This document shows positions 40,029 through 49,000 of a stretch of 64,000 nt of DNA, in pieces; position 1 is the stretch's first letter; each line of letters opens with the position of its first letter. The notes under the pieces are model-generated. The model did no database searches and was not told where the DNA came from. It saw only the letters and a list, made by a program, of their open reading frames with translations. This DNA comes from an uncultured Sphingomonas sp. (lineage in GTDB: Bacteria > Pseudomonadota > Alphaproteobacteria > Sphingomonadales > Sphingomonadaceae): positions 1 to 64,000 of the forward strand of contig CAJYLQ010000023.1 of assembly GCA_913775975.1 (NCBI GenBank), given 5' to 3'. The translations under genes and the position numbers were made by a program.

Positions 40029-41948
40029 TCAGCGCGCGTGGTAGAAGTCGTACACCTGCTGCGCGACCGCCGCCGACACGCCGGGCGCCTTCTTCAGATC
40101 CTCCAGGCTGGCGTTGCGCACCGCGCGGCCCGTACCGAAGTGCATCAACAGCGCCTTCTTGCGCGCCGGGCCTATGCCGGGCACCTCGTCCAGCGGACTC
40201 GCGCCGATCGCCTTGGCCCGTTTCTCGCGATGCGCACCGATGACGTAGCGGTGCACCTCGTCGCGCAGCCGCTGGAGGTAGAACAGCACCGGCGCATTGA
40301 CCGGCAGCTGGAATTCGCGCCCGTCCAGCATGTGGAACACCTCGCGCCCGTCGCGGCCGTGATGCGGCCCCTTCGCGACGCCCACCAGGCACAGGTCCTC
40401 GATCCCCAGATCCTCCAGCACCGCCTTCGCCGCGTTCAGCTGCCCCCGGCCGCCGTCGATCAGCACCAGGTCGGGCCAGGTCGCGTCGTCGCGGTCGGGA
40501 TTCTCCTCCAGCTGCCGGGCGAAGCGGCGGCGGAACACCTCGCGCATCATGCCGAAATCGTCGTCGGTGGCCGCCTCGTTCCCCTTGATGTTGAACTTGC
40601 GATACTGGCCCTTGCGGAACCCCTCCGGCCCGGCGACGACCATCGCGCCCAGCGCGTTGGTGCCCTGGATATGGCTGTTATCGTACACCTCGATCCGGTC
40701 CGGCGGCTCGGGCAGGTCGAACAGCTCCGCCACCTCGCGCAGCAGCTTCGCCTGCGTCGTCGATTCGGCCAGGCGCCGCTCCAGCGCCTCGATCGCGTTG
40801 CGCTTCGCCTGATCCATCAGCCGCCGCCGGTCGCCCCGCTGCGGCACCGACAGCGCCACCTTATACCCGGCCGCCTCGCCCAGCGCCTGCGCCAGCAACT
40901 CCCCTTCGGGCAGATCGCGGTCGAGCAGAATTTGCCGTGCGGGCGGCACCTCCTCATAGAATTGCGTGAGGAAACTGGTCAGCACCTCGTCCTCGGGCAC
41001 GTCGGCGGTGTGCGCGGGGAAGAAGCTGCGATGCCCCCAATTCTGGCCGCCCCGGATGAAGAAGGCCTGCACCCCCATCACCCCTTCCTTGCAGGCGAGC
41101 GCGAAGACGTCGGCGTCGCCCACGCCCTCCGCATTGATCGCCTGCGTGCCCTGCACGAACGTCAACGCGCGCAGCCGATCGCGCAGCAGCGCCGCCAGCT
41201 CGAAATCCATCGCCTCCGCCGCCGCCTGCATCTGCTTGCCCAGCTTCGCCTGCACGTCGGTGGTCTTGCCCGCCAGGAACTGCTTGGCGTCCGCGACCAG
41301 CTCGGCATAGCCCGCCTTGTCGATCCGGCCGACGCACGGCGCGGAGCAGCGCTTGATCTGGTACAGCAGGCACGGCCGGTCACGCGTCTTGAAGAAGCCG
41401 TCGGTGCACGATCGCAACAGGAATAGTTTCTGCAAGGCGTTCAGCGTGTTGTTGACGCTGCCCGCACTGGCGAAGGGGCCATAGTAATTGCCCACCGCAC
41501 GTCGCGCGCCGCGATGCTTCTGGACGCGCGGAAAGTCGGTATCGGCGCGCAGCAGGATGAACGGGAAGCTCTTGTCGTCGCGCAGCAGCACGTTGAAGGC
41601 GGGGCGGTAGCGCTTGATGAGCTGCGCCTCCAGCAGCAGCGCCTCCGCCTCGTTGTTGGTCGTGACGATCGTCATCGACCGGGTCTGTCCGACCATCCGC
41701 TGCAACCGCTTCGGCAGCGCCTTGATCTGCGTATAGTTCGCCACGCGCTGCTTCAGCGAGCGCGCCTTGCCGACATACAGCACCTCGCCGCGCGCATCCT
41801 GCATCCGGTACACGCCCGATCGCTGCGGCAGCGTCGCCAACACGTTGCGGATCGCCGCCACCCCCGCCTCCAGATCGGGCGCGTCGGCACCGCGCAGCGT
41901 GTAGGTGGCGTGTTCCTCGTTGAAGCGGTCGGTGGTGGAAGGCGGCAT
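40029..41948 (-). CDS. uvrC: Excinuclease ABC subunit C
   Basis: Makes both incisions in nucleotide excision repair, 639 residues. The GIY-YIG nuclease domain is at about 35-115 ([20 protein letters not shown]), a Cys-containing region follows ([15 protein letters not shown] near 195), the UVR motif is near 225, the Endo V-type domain ([18 protein letters not shown]...[14 protein letters not shown]) spans about 390-555, and the C-terminal helix-hairpin-helix has [13 protein letters not shown]. Confidence 0.96.
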   Translation of the reverse strand: MPPSTTDRFNEEHATYTLRGADAPDLEAGVAAIRNVLATLPQRSGVYRMQDARGEVLYVGKARSLKQRVANYTQIKALPKRLQRMVGQTRSMTIVTTNNEAEALLLEAQLIKRYRPAFNVLLRDDKSFPFILLRADTDFPRVQKHRGARRAVGNYYGPFASAGSVNNTLNALQKLFLLRSCTDGFFKTRDRPCLLYQIKRCSAPCVGRIDKAGYAELVADAKQFLAGKTTDVQAKLGKQMQAAAEAMDFELAALLRDRLRALTFVQGTQAINAEGVGDADVFALACKEGVMGVQAFFIRGGQNWGHRSFFPAHTADVPEDEVLTSFLTQFYEEVPPARQILLDRDLPEGELLAQALGEAAGYKVALSVPQRGDRRRLMDQAKRNAIEALERRLAESTTQAKLLREVAELFDLPEPPDRIEVYDNSHIQGTNALGAMVVAGPEGFRKGQYRKFNIKGNEAATDDDFGMMREVFRRRFARQLEENPDRDDATWPDLVLIDGGRGQLNAAKAVLEDLGIEDLCLVGVAKGPHHGRDGREVFHMLDGREFQLPVNAPVLFYLQRLRDEVHRYVIGAHREKRAKAIGASPLDEVPGIGPARKKALLMHFGTGRAVRNASLEDLKKAPGVSAAVAQQVYDFYHAR

Positions 41949-42087
41949 CGAGCGGGATTTAGGGATTCCGGGACTCTGCGGCTAGGGCCATGCGATCAGT
42001 CGCGGCGGAAGGGGATCGGCCGCAGCGCCGACTGTCAGCTTGAGCCAGATTCCGATCGCCATCGGTCCAATGCAATCCACTCCGCAT

Positions 42088-42192
42088 CGTCATCCCGGCG
42101 AACGCCGGGATCCATGGAAACGATTCGGGGCAGGGTAGCGCGCGTCATCGGACCAGCCGAATCCCTGGACCCCGGCATCCGCCGGGGTGACG
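42088..42192. repeat. Double palindromic intergenic repeat (BIME-like)
   Basis: Two 27-bp units, each a palindrome of the CGTCATCCCGGCG-type, face each other: 42088-42114 and 42166-42192. The right unit is the reverse complement of the left with four differences. The 51-bp spacer holds no gene. This is the only obvious content of the 322-bp uvrC-SMR gap (41949-42270), besides the 42193-42270 tail, where I see nothing. Confidence 0.75.
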
Positions 42193-42270
42193 GAACAGCC
42201 GGGGATCACACCCGCTGTAATTTAACGGATCAGAGCGGCAGCGACGCACCATCAGCGACGGCGCCCAGCC

Positions 42271-42591
42271 TCACGCCTGCGCGAACAGTTTCGTCCCCAC
42301 CACGCCGATCACGGTCAGCGCCATGAATCCCGCCTGGATCGGTGAAACACGGTCGCCGAACAGGATGACGCCCCCGATGATGACGCCCACCGCGCCCAGC
42401 CCGGTCCAGACCGCATAGGCGGTGCCCGCCGGCAGGCCGCGCATCGCGAGCGCCAGCAGGCCCATATTGACGAAGCTGAGGATGATCGGGACGGTCGACG
42501 CCTGCCAGGTGGCGGCAGTCGCCGCCCATTTCAGGCTGAGCGCCCAGCAGATTTCGGTGACGACGGCGACGGCCAGGATGAGCCAGGACAT
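42271..42591 (-). CDS. gdx: Small multidrug resistance family protein, Gdx (guanidinium exporter) type
   Basis: A 106-residue protein with four membrane helices. The signature ALAMRGLPAGTAYAVWTGLGAVG matches the SugE/Gdx branch, whose members export guanidinium, and Glu13 in VVTEICWA is the essential membrane carboxylate. EmrE-type polyaromatic exporters differ in this loop. It is 75 bp after the ATP synthase operon on the same strand, past a hairpin. No guanidine riboswitch was recognised in that short gap. Confidence 0.88.
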   Translation of the reverse strand: MSWLILAVAVVTEICWALSLKWAATAATWQASTVPIILSFVNMGLLALAMRGLPAGTAYAVWTGLGAVGVIIGGVILFGDRVSPIQAGFMALTVIGVVGTKLFAQA

Positions 42592-42621
42592 GGGGTTCCT
42601 CCCACGGGCTCGGTCAGATGA

Positions 42622-42654
42622 AAGGGGCCGCCGGAAACCCGGAAGAGGCGGCCC
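42622..42654 (-). terminator. Terminator-like hairpin after atpF
   Basis: On the minus strand GGGCCGCC (42654-42647) pairs with GGCGGCCC (42632-42625) around a 14-base loop, followed by CTTTCATC. It could end the F0 operon or only separate it from the SMR gene. Confidence 0.5.
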
Positions 42655-42666
42655 GCTTCGTAATCG

Positions 42667-43329
42667 TCAGTTGGGGCGGCCCAGCCCCGCGATCGTGCGG
42701 TCGACCATCGCGCGGTCGGCGCCGGCGCCATGGTGCTCCGCGATCAGCGTCGCGGCGGCACGGGCGGCGACGTCGGCGGCGCGGGCGCGCACCTCGGCCA
42801 GCGCGGTGCGCTCGGCGGCGGCGATCTTGTCCTCCGCCATCCGCGCGCGGCGCTCCATAAGCGCATCGGCATCCGCCTTCGCCTTGACGACGATCGCGGC
42901 GGCCTCCTGATGCGCATGGGCGCGGATCGTCTCAGCGTCCGCTTCGGCGGCCTTCGCCTTGGCGGCATATTCGGCGCGCAGCGCCTCCGCCTCAGTGCGC
43001 AGCTTCGCCGCTTCGTCCAGCTGGCTCCGGATCGCGGCGATGCGCGTGTCCAGCATCCCGCCGATCAGCGTCGGCACCTTCTTCCAGACCAGCAGGATCA
43101 CCACGACCAGCGCCGCGATCGCGACCCAGCCCGTGGTGTCGAAGCCCAGTGCCTTCGCCTCGGCGACGTGATGCTCCGCGCCGGGAGCGGCGGTATGCCC
43201 CTCCAGCCCGTCACCACCGCGAATCTGCCGCTCGGTCATGTTGGTTTCATCCAGCGGGTGCGAGAGATCCTGCGCGATCTGCGCATCGGTCGGCGCCGCC
43301 GCCGTGGTCGTCGGAAGCGCGTCAGCCAT
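42667..43329 (-). CDS. atpF: F0F1 ATP synthase subunit b
   Basis: Peripheral stalk protein of 220 residues. The transmembrane helix is at about 66-86 (GWVAIAALVVVILLVWKKVP), followed by a long Ala/Glu/Arg coiled coil. The N-terminus has about 65 residues before the helix, unusually long, with Pro/Thr-rich and His-containing sequence. It overlaps the b' gene by 8 bp and is the last gene of the F0 operon. Confidence 0.93.
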   Translation of the reverse strand: MADALPTTTAAAPTDAQIAQDLSHPLDETNMTERQIRGGDGLEGHTAAPGAEHHVAEAKALGFDTTGWVAIAALVVVILLVWKKVPTLIGGMLDTRIAAIRSQLDEAAKLRTEAEALRAEYAAKAKAAEADAETIRAHAHQEAAAIVVKAKADADALMERRARMAEDKIAAAERTALAEVRARAADVAARAAATLIAEHHGAGADRAMVDRTIAGLGRPN

Positions 43330-43816
43330 GGGCCCTCACCTCCCGCACGGCATGGGCGGCCTGATCGATCGAGACGTCCGCGCCGGACAGCCGCGCGACC
43401 AGATCGCGCGCGATGTCGGCGGACACCGATTCGAGGTTCGCGAGCGCCTCCGCCTTGGCATTGGCGATCGCGAGATCGTGGTGGCCCAGCCGCTCGGCCA
43501 GGTCGGCATCCGCCGCCTTGACCTGCGCCTCGGCCGAACGCGCGGCCTGCGCCTTCGCGGCCGCCGTTTCGGCATGGGCCGCGGCCCGGGCCGCATCCAT
43601 CTCGACGCGCCACGCCTCTTCGGTCCGGTCGGCCTCGATCCGGGCGGCTTCCGCCGCGGCGAGGTCACCCGTGATCCGCGCCTCGCGCGCATCGACGGTG
43701 GCGACGATCTTGGGCACCATTCCGCGGCCGACCACGAAATAGAGCAGGCCGAACGTCACCAGCAGCCAGAAGATCTGGGAGGCGTAGGTGGCGGCGATCT
43801 GGGAAATCTGGGGCAT
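43322..43816 (-). CDS. F0F1 ATP synthase subunit b'
   Basis: Second stalk subunit, 164 residues starting MPQISQIAATYASQIFWLLV. Here the helix is at the very N-terminus (SQIFWLLVTFGLLYFVVGRG), followed by the coiled coil EARITGDLAAAEAARIEADR. GGAGGA lies six bases before the ATG at 43816. Pairing of b and b' is characteristic of photosynthetic bacteria and alphaproteobacteria. It follows atpE by 54 bp. Confidence 0.92.
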   Translation of the reverse strand: MPQISQIAATYASQIFWLLVTFGLLYFVVGRGMVPKIVATVDAREARITGDLAAAEAARIEADRTEEAWRVEMDAARAAAHAETAAAKAQAARSAEAQVKAADADLAERLGHHDLAIANAKAEALANLESVSADIARDLVARLSGADVSIDQAAHAVREVRAHG

Positions 43817-43870
43817 TCGCGTCCTCCAGGCGGTCGGCCGGGCGGGATACGCCCGGCCGGTCACGCATGA

Positions 43871-44101
43871 TTACTGAGCGACGAACACCAGGATGATCAT
43901 CGTCACGAAGGCGAGCAGGCCGAGCAGCTCGGCGCCCGCGAAACCGATGAACAGACGGCCCTGCTGGCTGTCAGCCGCGCCCGGATTGCGCAGCGCGCCC
44001 TCGAGGAACTTGGCGAACACGTTGCCCACGCCGAGCGAGGCGAGACCCATGCCGATCGCGGCCAGGCCGGCGCCGATCATCCGTGCAGCTTCTGCGTCCA
44101 T
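43871..44101 (-). CDS. atpE: F0F1 ATP synthase subunit c
   Basis: Rotor ring proteolipid, 76 residues from the ATG at 44101 (GGAG upstream; the GTG three codons earlier is badly spaced). Two membrane helices, with the polar loop around RNPGAADSQQG and the ion-binding carboxylate in FAGAELLGLLAFV (Glu). The loop and the single Glu mean a proton-type c-ring; no Na+ ligand set is visible. Confidence 0.95.
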   Translation of the reverse strand: MDAEAARMIGAGLAAIGMGLASLGVGNVFAKFLEGALRNPGAADSQQGRLFIGFAGAELLGLLAFVTMIILVFVAQ

Positions 44102-44173
44102 ATTCGTCACTCCAGTTCAAAAACGATGGTGGTAAGGTTCAAGCGAAAAGGCGTGTACCGGTCCGGCCCCGGA

Positions 44174-44965
44174 TCAGTGCAGGTTCACCGCGTCGTTCAG
44201 ATAGACCGACGTCAGCAGCGCGAACACATAGGCCTGGATGGCGGCGACCAGCAGTTCCAGCAGGGTGATGCCGATCATCAGCAGGAAGCTGGGCAGCGTG
44301 ATGAGCGCGGCATAGCCCGGGCCCATGTTGATGCCGTTGATGACGAAGGCGGCCAGCACCTTCAGCAGGATGTGCCCCGCGGTCATCGCGACGAACAGTC
44401 GCAGACCCAGCGAGAAGGGGCGCACCAGGAAGCTCATCAGCTCGACCACGAAGATCAGCGGGATCATCAGGACGGGCGTGCCGTGCGGCACGAACAGCGA
44501 GAAGAAGTGGAAGCCGTGCTTGCCGAAGCCGACGATCAGCACGATCGAGAAGGAGATGATCGCCAGCACGCCGGTGACCGTCAGATGGCTGGTCACGGTG
44601 AAGGGGTGCACGCCCGGCACGACGCCGAAGGGCAGCAATCCCAGGATGTTGGCGAACAGGATGAACATGAAGAGCGAGAAGACGTAGGGCACGAACCGCT
44701 TGCCCGCGGGGCCGACGTTGGACATCAGCATGCCCGAGACGAAGCCGGTGAAGCCCTCCACCGCCGCCTGCCAGCGGCCGGGCACCAGCTCGCGCTTCAT
44801 GCCGCCCAGCATGAACAGCCAAAGCGCGACCAGCGTCACCACCATCCACAGCGCGGAATTGGTGAAGGACAGGTCGTAGCCATTCACCACCCAATGCGAG
44901 CCGGCCACCGGCTCGATCAGGAACTGGTGCATCGGGTCGATCTTGCCGCCTTCCGCTGCCGCCAC
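44174..44965 (-). CDS. atpB: F0F1 ATP synthase subunit a
   Basis: Stator channel subunit of 263 residues with about six membrane helices. The conserved Arg of helix 5 is in FSLGLRLFVAMTAGHILLKV. I prefer GTG at 44965 with GGAG nine bases before it, giving MAAAEGGKIDPMHQFLIEP, the usual alphaproteobacterial start. A GTG at 45004 overlapping the atpI stop (GTGA) is the alternative. Confidence 0.94.
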   Translation of the reverse strand: MAAAEGGKIDPMHQFLIEPVAGSHWVVNGYDLSFTNSALWMVVTLVALWLFMLGGMKRELVPGRWQAAVEGFTGFVSGMLMSNVGPAGKRFVPYVFSLFMFILFANILGLLPFGVVPGVHPFTVTSHLTVTGVLAIISFSIVLIVGFGKHGFHFFSLFVPHGTPVLMIPLIFVVELMSFLVRPFSLGLRLFVAMTAGHILLKVLAAFVINGINMGPGYAALITLPSFLLMIGITLLELLVAAIQAYVFALLTSVYLNDAVNLH

Positions 44966-45000
44966 TGTCGTTCGCTCCAAATTACGAAAAAGCGCTCGGA

Positions 45001-45318
45001 TCACTCCGGGCGCTCGTTACCGATACGGATGATCTGCCTGAACGCGACCGCTATTCCAAGGAACAGCATCACGATCAGCCCCCAGGGCGACGTGCCGAAC
45101 CAGCGGTCGATGAGCCAGCCGATCAGCGCGCTGCCGACAAGGCTTCCGATCAGGGCGGCGATGATGCGGTTGCCCTGGGCATAGCCCCGGCCATGATCCT
45201 GCGTCACCCCACCCCGCGCCGCTTCGGCCTGTCGCGCCTGACGCAGCCGCTCATCGAGCGCGGTCAGCCGCGGATCCTCCGCGTCGGGGAAGTCCTGCCC
45301 GGTATTGTCGTCCGCCAC
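45001..45318 (-). CDS. atpI: AtpI-like protein (ATP synthase F0 assembly)
   Basis: A 105-residue protein from a GTG at 45318 (MADDNTGQDFPDAEDPRL). A charged N-terminal half is followed by two membrane helices with a short loop (ALIGSLVGSALIGWLIDRWF, GLIVMLFLGIAVAFRQIIRI). AtpI assists c-ring assembly and Mg2+ handling. Upstream in-frame codons are possible but less likely. First gene of the F0 operon. Confidence 0.82.
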   Translation of the reverse strand: MADDNTGQDFPDAEDPRLTALDERLRQARQAEAARGGVTQDHGRGYAQGNRIIAALIGSLVGSALIGWLIDRWFGTSPWGLIVMLFLGIAVAFRQIIRIGNERPE

Positions 45319-45400
45319 GCGCCATCCCCCGCCTGTATTTTGGCCCAAGCAAAGGAGAGGACACGCGAATTGCGGCGAGCAATCCCGCCAAGGCACCGGC

Positions 45401-45429
45401 CGTTTAGGTGGGGGGGCCAGCCAAGTCAA
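45401..45429 (-). promoter_or_regulatory. Predicted promoter of the F0 operon
   Basis: On the minus strand TTGACT (45429-45424) is 17 bases from TAAACG (45406-45401), about 80 bases before the atpI start. It mirrors the rpsL promoter candidate in sequence and spacing. Confidence 0.45.
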
Positions 45430-45480
45430 CCGGCCGTGATGACCGGCCTGTCATACGATCGTCCCATTGCGCGGCGCCAG

Positions 45481-45505
45481 CCCCCTTCCCGGTTCGGGAA
45501 GGGGG
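45481..45505. terminator. 11-bp perfect hairpin between ydbL and atpI
   Basis: CCCCCTTCCCG (45481-45491) and CGGGAAGGGGG (45495-45505) pair perfectly around three bases, just after the ydbL stop. No T run follows on the minus strand. Confidence 0.5.
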
Positions 45506-45513
45506 TTCGGGAG

Positions 45514-45894
45514 TCACACGCAGCGCGGGTCGCGGATCGGCGCGCCGGCGCCGCGCGTGTGCCACGTGCCCGACGGATCGCGATATTTCTCGCCCGACGC
45601 GGTCTGGGCGATCAGGTTGCAGCCGCTGGTGAAGGCCATCTGCTCCACCGTCGCGCCGCTGGCCGCCGCCTTCTGCGTATAGGCCGCCTTGCGCTGGATG
45701 TTGATGTTGTTGACGATACCGCGCAATTCCGCCGTGGCGGCGCCGACGATGCCCAGATAGCCGTCGGGCTGCTCGCCCACCTCTCCGGCGGCGCGGGCGG
45801 CGGCATAGGCGGGATCGCGCTGCGCCCAGGCGGCGGCGGACAGGCCGGCAAGGCCCAGCGCGGCGGCGGTCAGAAGGATGGCCCTGGCGTTCAT
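45514..45894 (-). CDS. ydbL: YdbL family (DUF1318) periplasmic protein
   Basis: A 126-residue exported protein. The signal peptide ends around LSAAAWAQRDP. The mature part ends with GATVEQMAFTSGCNLIAQTASGEKYRDP, the hallmark of the YdbL family. In E. coli YdbL modulates the assembly of the YdbH-YnbE intermembrane bridge for phospholipid transport. Its start overlaps the ynbE stop by one base, so the ydbH-ynbE-ydbL order matches the E. coli operon. Confidence 0.88.
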   Translation of the reverse strand: MNARAILLTAAALGLAGLSAAAWAQRDPAYAAARAAGEVGEQPDGYLGIVGAATAELRGIVNNINIQRKAAYTQKAAASGATVEQMAFTSGCNLIAQTASGEKYRDPSGTWHTRGAGAPIRDPRCV

Positions 45895-46091
45895 CAGAAT
45901 ATCCCCGGGTTCTGCTGGATCAGCGACTTCGCGTCATTGTCCAGACGATAGACGACTTCCTGCGTCACGTTGATGTTGAGGTTGATCTCGATCGGCTTGT
46001 CCGGCGCGGAGATGTTCACGCATCCGCCGCTCGCCAGCATCAGGGATAAGATCGGTACGGCTCGTGTCATCGTCAACCTCGAACGGTTCAT
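45894..46091 (-). CDS. ynbE: YnbE family outer-membrane lipoprotein
   Basis: A 65-residue lipoprotein. Signal peptide ends LASGGC, so the lipidated cysteine is Cys24. The mature part VNISAPDKPIEINLNINV then QEVVYRLDNDAKSLI matches YnbE, which in E. coli stacks beta strands onto YdbH to bridge to the outer membrane. ATG overlaps the ydbH stop (ATGA). Confidence 0.9.
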   Translation of the reverse strand: MNRSRLTMTRAVPILSLMLASGGCVNISAPDKPIEINLNINVTQEVVYRLDNDAKSLIQQNPGIF

Positions 46092-49000
46092 CGCATGGTC
46101 TCGCTTGCAGAAGGCTGAATGGCCGGGGTTGGACCGGGTGGTGTCGGGCTGGTGGAGGTCGGGCCGGTAGGGGTCGAGGGCGCGCCGGTACGGCGATTCT
46201 GCTCCTCCAGCAGCGCGGGCAGGTTGCGCTGGATCAGCCGGCGCGGATCGTAGAAGGACGCCGCCGAATCGATCAGCCCGCGAAACGGCGCGCGGATGCG
46301 CACGTTGAAGACGAAGGGCAGGCGTTGCAGCCGGCGGATCAGGAAGTTGCTCTTCGCCCCCGCCCCCTGGCTGACCCCGTCGAAGCGCACGCCCGTCACC
46401 ATCTCGCCCGCCAGCGGCCCGTTCATCGTCACCTCCAGCCGGCGATAGCGGAGCGAGCGCAGCGCCTGGAACGCCAGGTCGCCCCAGAAACCCAGCTGTT
46501 TCTGCCCCAGTTCGCCGACATAGGCGATCGAGCCGCCGCCCGGCCGCACCGTCAGCCGCCCGTCCTCGATCCGGCCGCCACTATCGTCGAAGACCATCGG
46601 CAGCACGCCGTCGAACGTGCCGGTGGCGTTCAGGTTCTGAAAGTCGAACTGCTGCAGGAACTGGTCCGCCCGCGCCCCCGCGACGTGGAAGGTCATGAAC
46701 CGCGCGCGCTGCGCCCCGAAATCGAGCAGCGTCGGGTCCAGCGTGAGCGCGCCGCCTGCGAACGGCCAGCGCGCATCCTCCACCTGCACGCGGGTGCCGC
46801 CGAGCAGCTGGTAGCGGACGGTGCCGTTCTCCACCGCGATGCCCGGATTGACGCTACGCACCGTCGCCACCTGCCCCGGCGGCGTATGCAGGCCGAGCAG
46901 GTCGTCGAAGCGAACGCGGCCAGCAATCCCCTGCGCCGGACCGAAGGCGGCGGCCAGGTCGATGCCCGTCGTGCCGAAATCGCCCGTGCTCGTTACCCCG
47001 CCCGGCCCCCAGGCGATATGGCCCGCGCCGTCGATCGCCCCCTTCACATCGGCAATGACGCCGAAGGTGATCGGGGTGAGCAGTTCGGGCTGGAACCCCT
47101 TCGCGAAGGATAGCTGCGGCACGGTCAGGTCGGCGCTGCCCACCCCCGTCGACAGGCGATGGCCGATCCGCACGGATGCGACGCGCGTCCCGGTCGTCGG
47201 CTCGTGCAACGCGCCCGTCACCGCGATCGTACCGCCCGCCAGCGTCAGCGCGATGTCGCGCGCCGCCATCGGATTGAAGCGGGCGGTGGGCGCGGCATCC
47301 GCCACCCGTGCCGCACCCGTCAGCGTCAGCGCGCCGTTCCGAAAAGCCCATGCCCCCGCCCCGTCCGACAGGACGAGCGGCACATTGGCGATCTGCCCGC
47401 CCGCCGCGGCGAACTCGCCCGCGACGCCGCCATCGGCCAGCGCGCCGGTCAGCTGCCCGGCCATCAGTCGGGTCGTGCGCTCCGACGGCCCGAGTCGTGC
47501 CTCCACGCCGCTCAGGGCGAAGCGCCGGTCCGTCAGCGCCAGTGTCCCATCGGCGAAATCGAGTTGCAGCGGCGTGCCGCCCAACCTTCCGGTCAGGCGC
47601 GTGGCGGGCAATCGCGCGCCGCCCGTCACGCCGCCCCTGTCGATCCGCACCAGCGCCGGCCCGGTCCGGCACAGGGCGACCCGCGCCGGGTCGAGCGCCA
47701 GCCCGCCCACGGACACGGACTGGAACGCCAGCGGCACGCAGGCCGCTCCGCCCGGCGGCGCCCCGATCAGCAACGGCCCGCCCGGATCGCGCCGCAGCGC
47801 CAGCGGCATCGTCAGCGCCTCCACCCGACCATCGCCCAGCGGCCCCGACAGCGTCACGCGCGTCGCCAGCCGAATCGCGCCGCGATGCGTCAGCACCCCC
47901 GTGACGGGCGCCAGCGACAGGCTGGCCCCCGGCACCCTGTAGGGGGTCATGACGGCGGAGAGGCGGATCGGCGCACCCGCCGCCTGCCGCCCCAGCGTCG
48001 CGCGAAACGCGGGCAGGCCGCCGCCGCCGATCGTCGCGGTCGCATCGAATACCGGCGGGCGGCCCGGTCGCCATTCCAGCGCGCTTACGCCCTCCTCCGG
48101 CGCGGCGATCACGGCATAGGCGCCGCTCGCCGCGCGCAGCCGGGCGCGCCGCACGGTGATCCCCAGCCCGTCCGCCAGCGCGAGGTTGATGTCGGCCTGG
48201 CCGGAGAGGTCGCGCGCGGCGGCCGCCATGGCGCGGTCCAGCGCTGCGGCGAACGGCGCGGCGGGCGTCCCCGCCGGCACCGGCAGGCCCGGCCACCAGC
48301 GGCGCGCGTCCGCCCCGTCGACACGCACGTCCCCGTCATAGCGGAGCGCGCCGTCCGTCACCGCGATGCCGCCGTCGATGCCCAGGCTTCGGGCCTGCAG
48401 GCCAGCGGTATGCGGGCGGCGGGCGACCAGCTCGACCTGCCCGCCCACCCTGCCCCCATCACCCCCGGCCCGCGTCGCCGCCTGGCCGAAGGCGAGCGCG
48501 ATGCTGCCCGCCACGCCATCGGCGCCGCCGCGCGGATCGTCGATCGCGCCCGTCGCGATCCGACCCTCGACGGCGGCGCCGGTCTGCGACCCCAGCGTCA
48601 GCCGCGTGACGAGGTCGGCCCGCGCCCCGGCCAGCCGCGTTTCGCCGCAGCGCCCGGCGCCCAGCGTCACCGGCCCCGTCAGGCGCAGGCCCTGCCCGCC
48701 TCGCCCGTCCGACCCCAATGCCGCGATGCCTTGCCGCGCGCGCACGCTCCGCACGGTGCAATTGCCGAACGACAGGCGGGGGGCGAGGATCGCGGCGACG
48801 CCGGTGAAGTCGCGGTCCAGCCGCCCGGTGCCGGACAGCGCCAGCCCCACCCCGCCCGCCGGCGTCGCGAGCAGCAGCTGCCCCTCCTGCACCGACAGGT
48901 CGAGCGCGGGAAGCTCCGGCCCCTTGCCCCCCGATCCCGTCGACAGCAGCCGGTCGAGCGAACCGAACGACATGCGCCCGTCGATCAGCCGCCCGCGCAG

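Noticed and set aside
42592..42667. Guanidine riboswitch before the SMR gene
   Set aside because: The gap is 75 bp with one hairpin; no ACGR loop pair or ykkC-like sequence was recognised.
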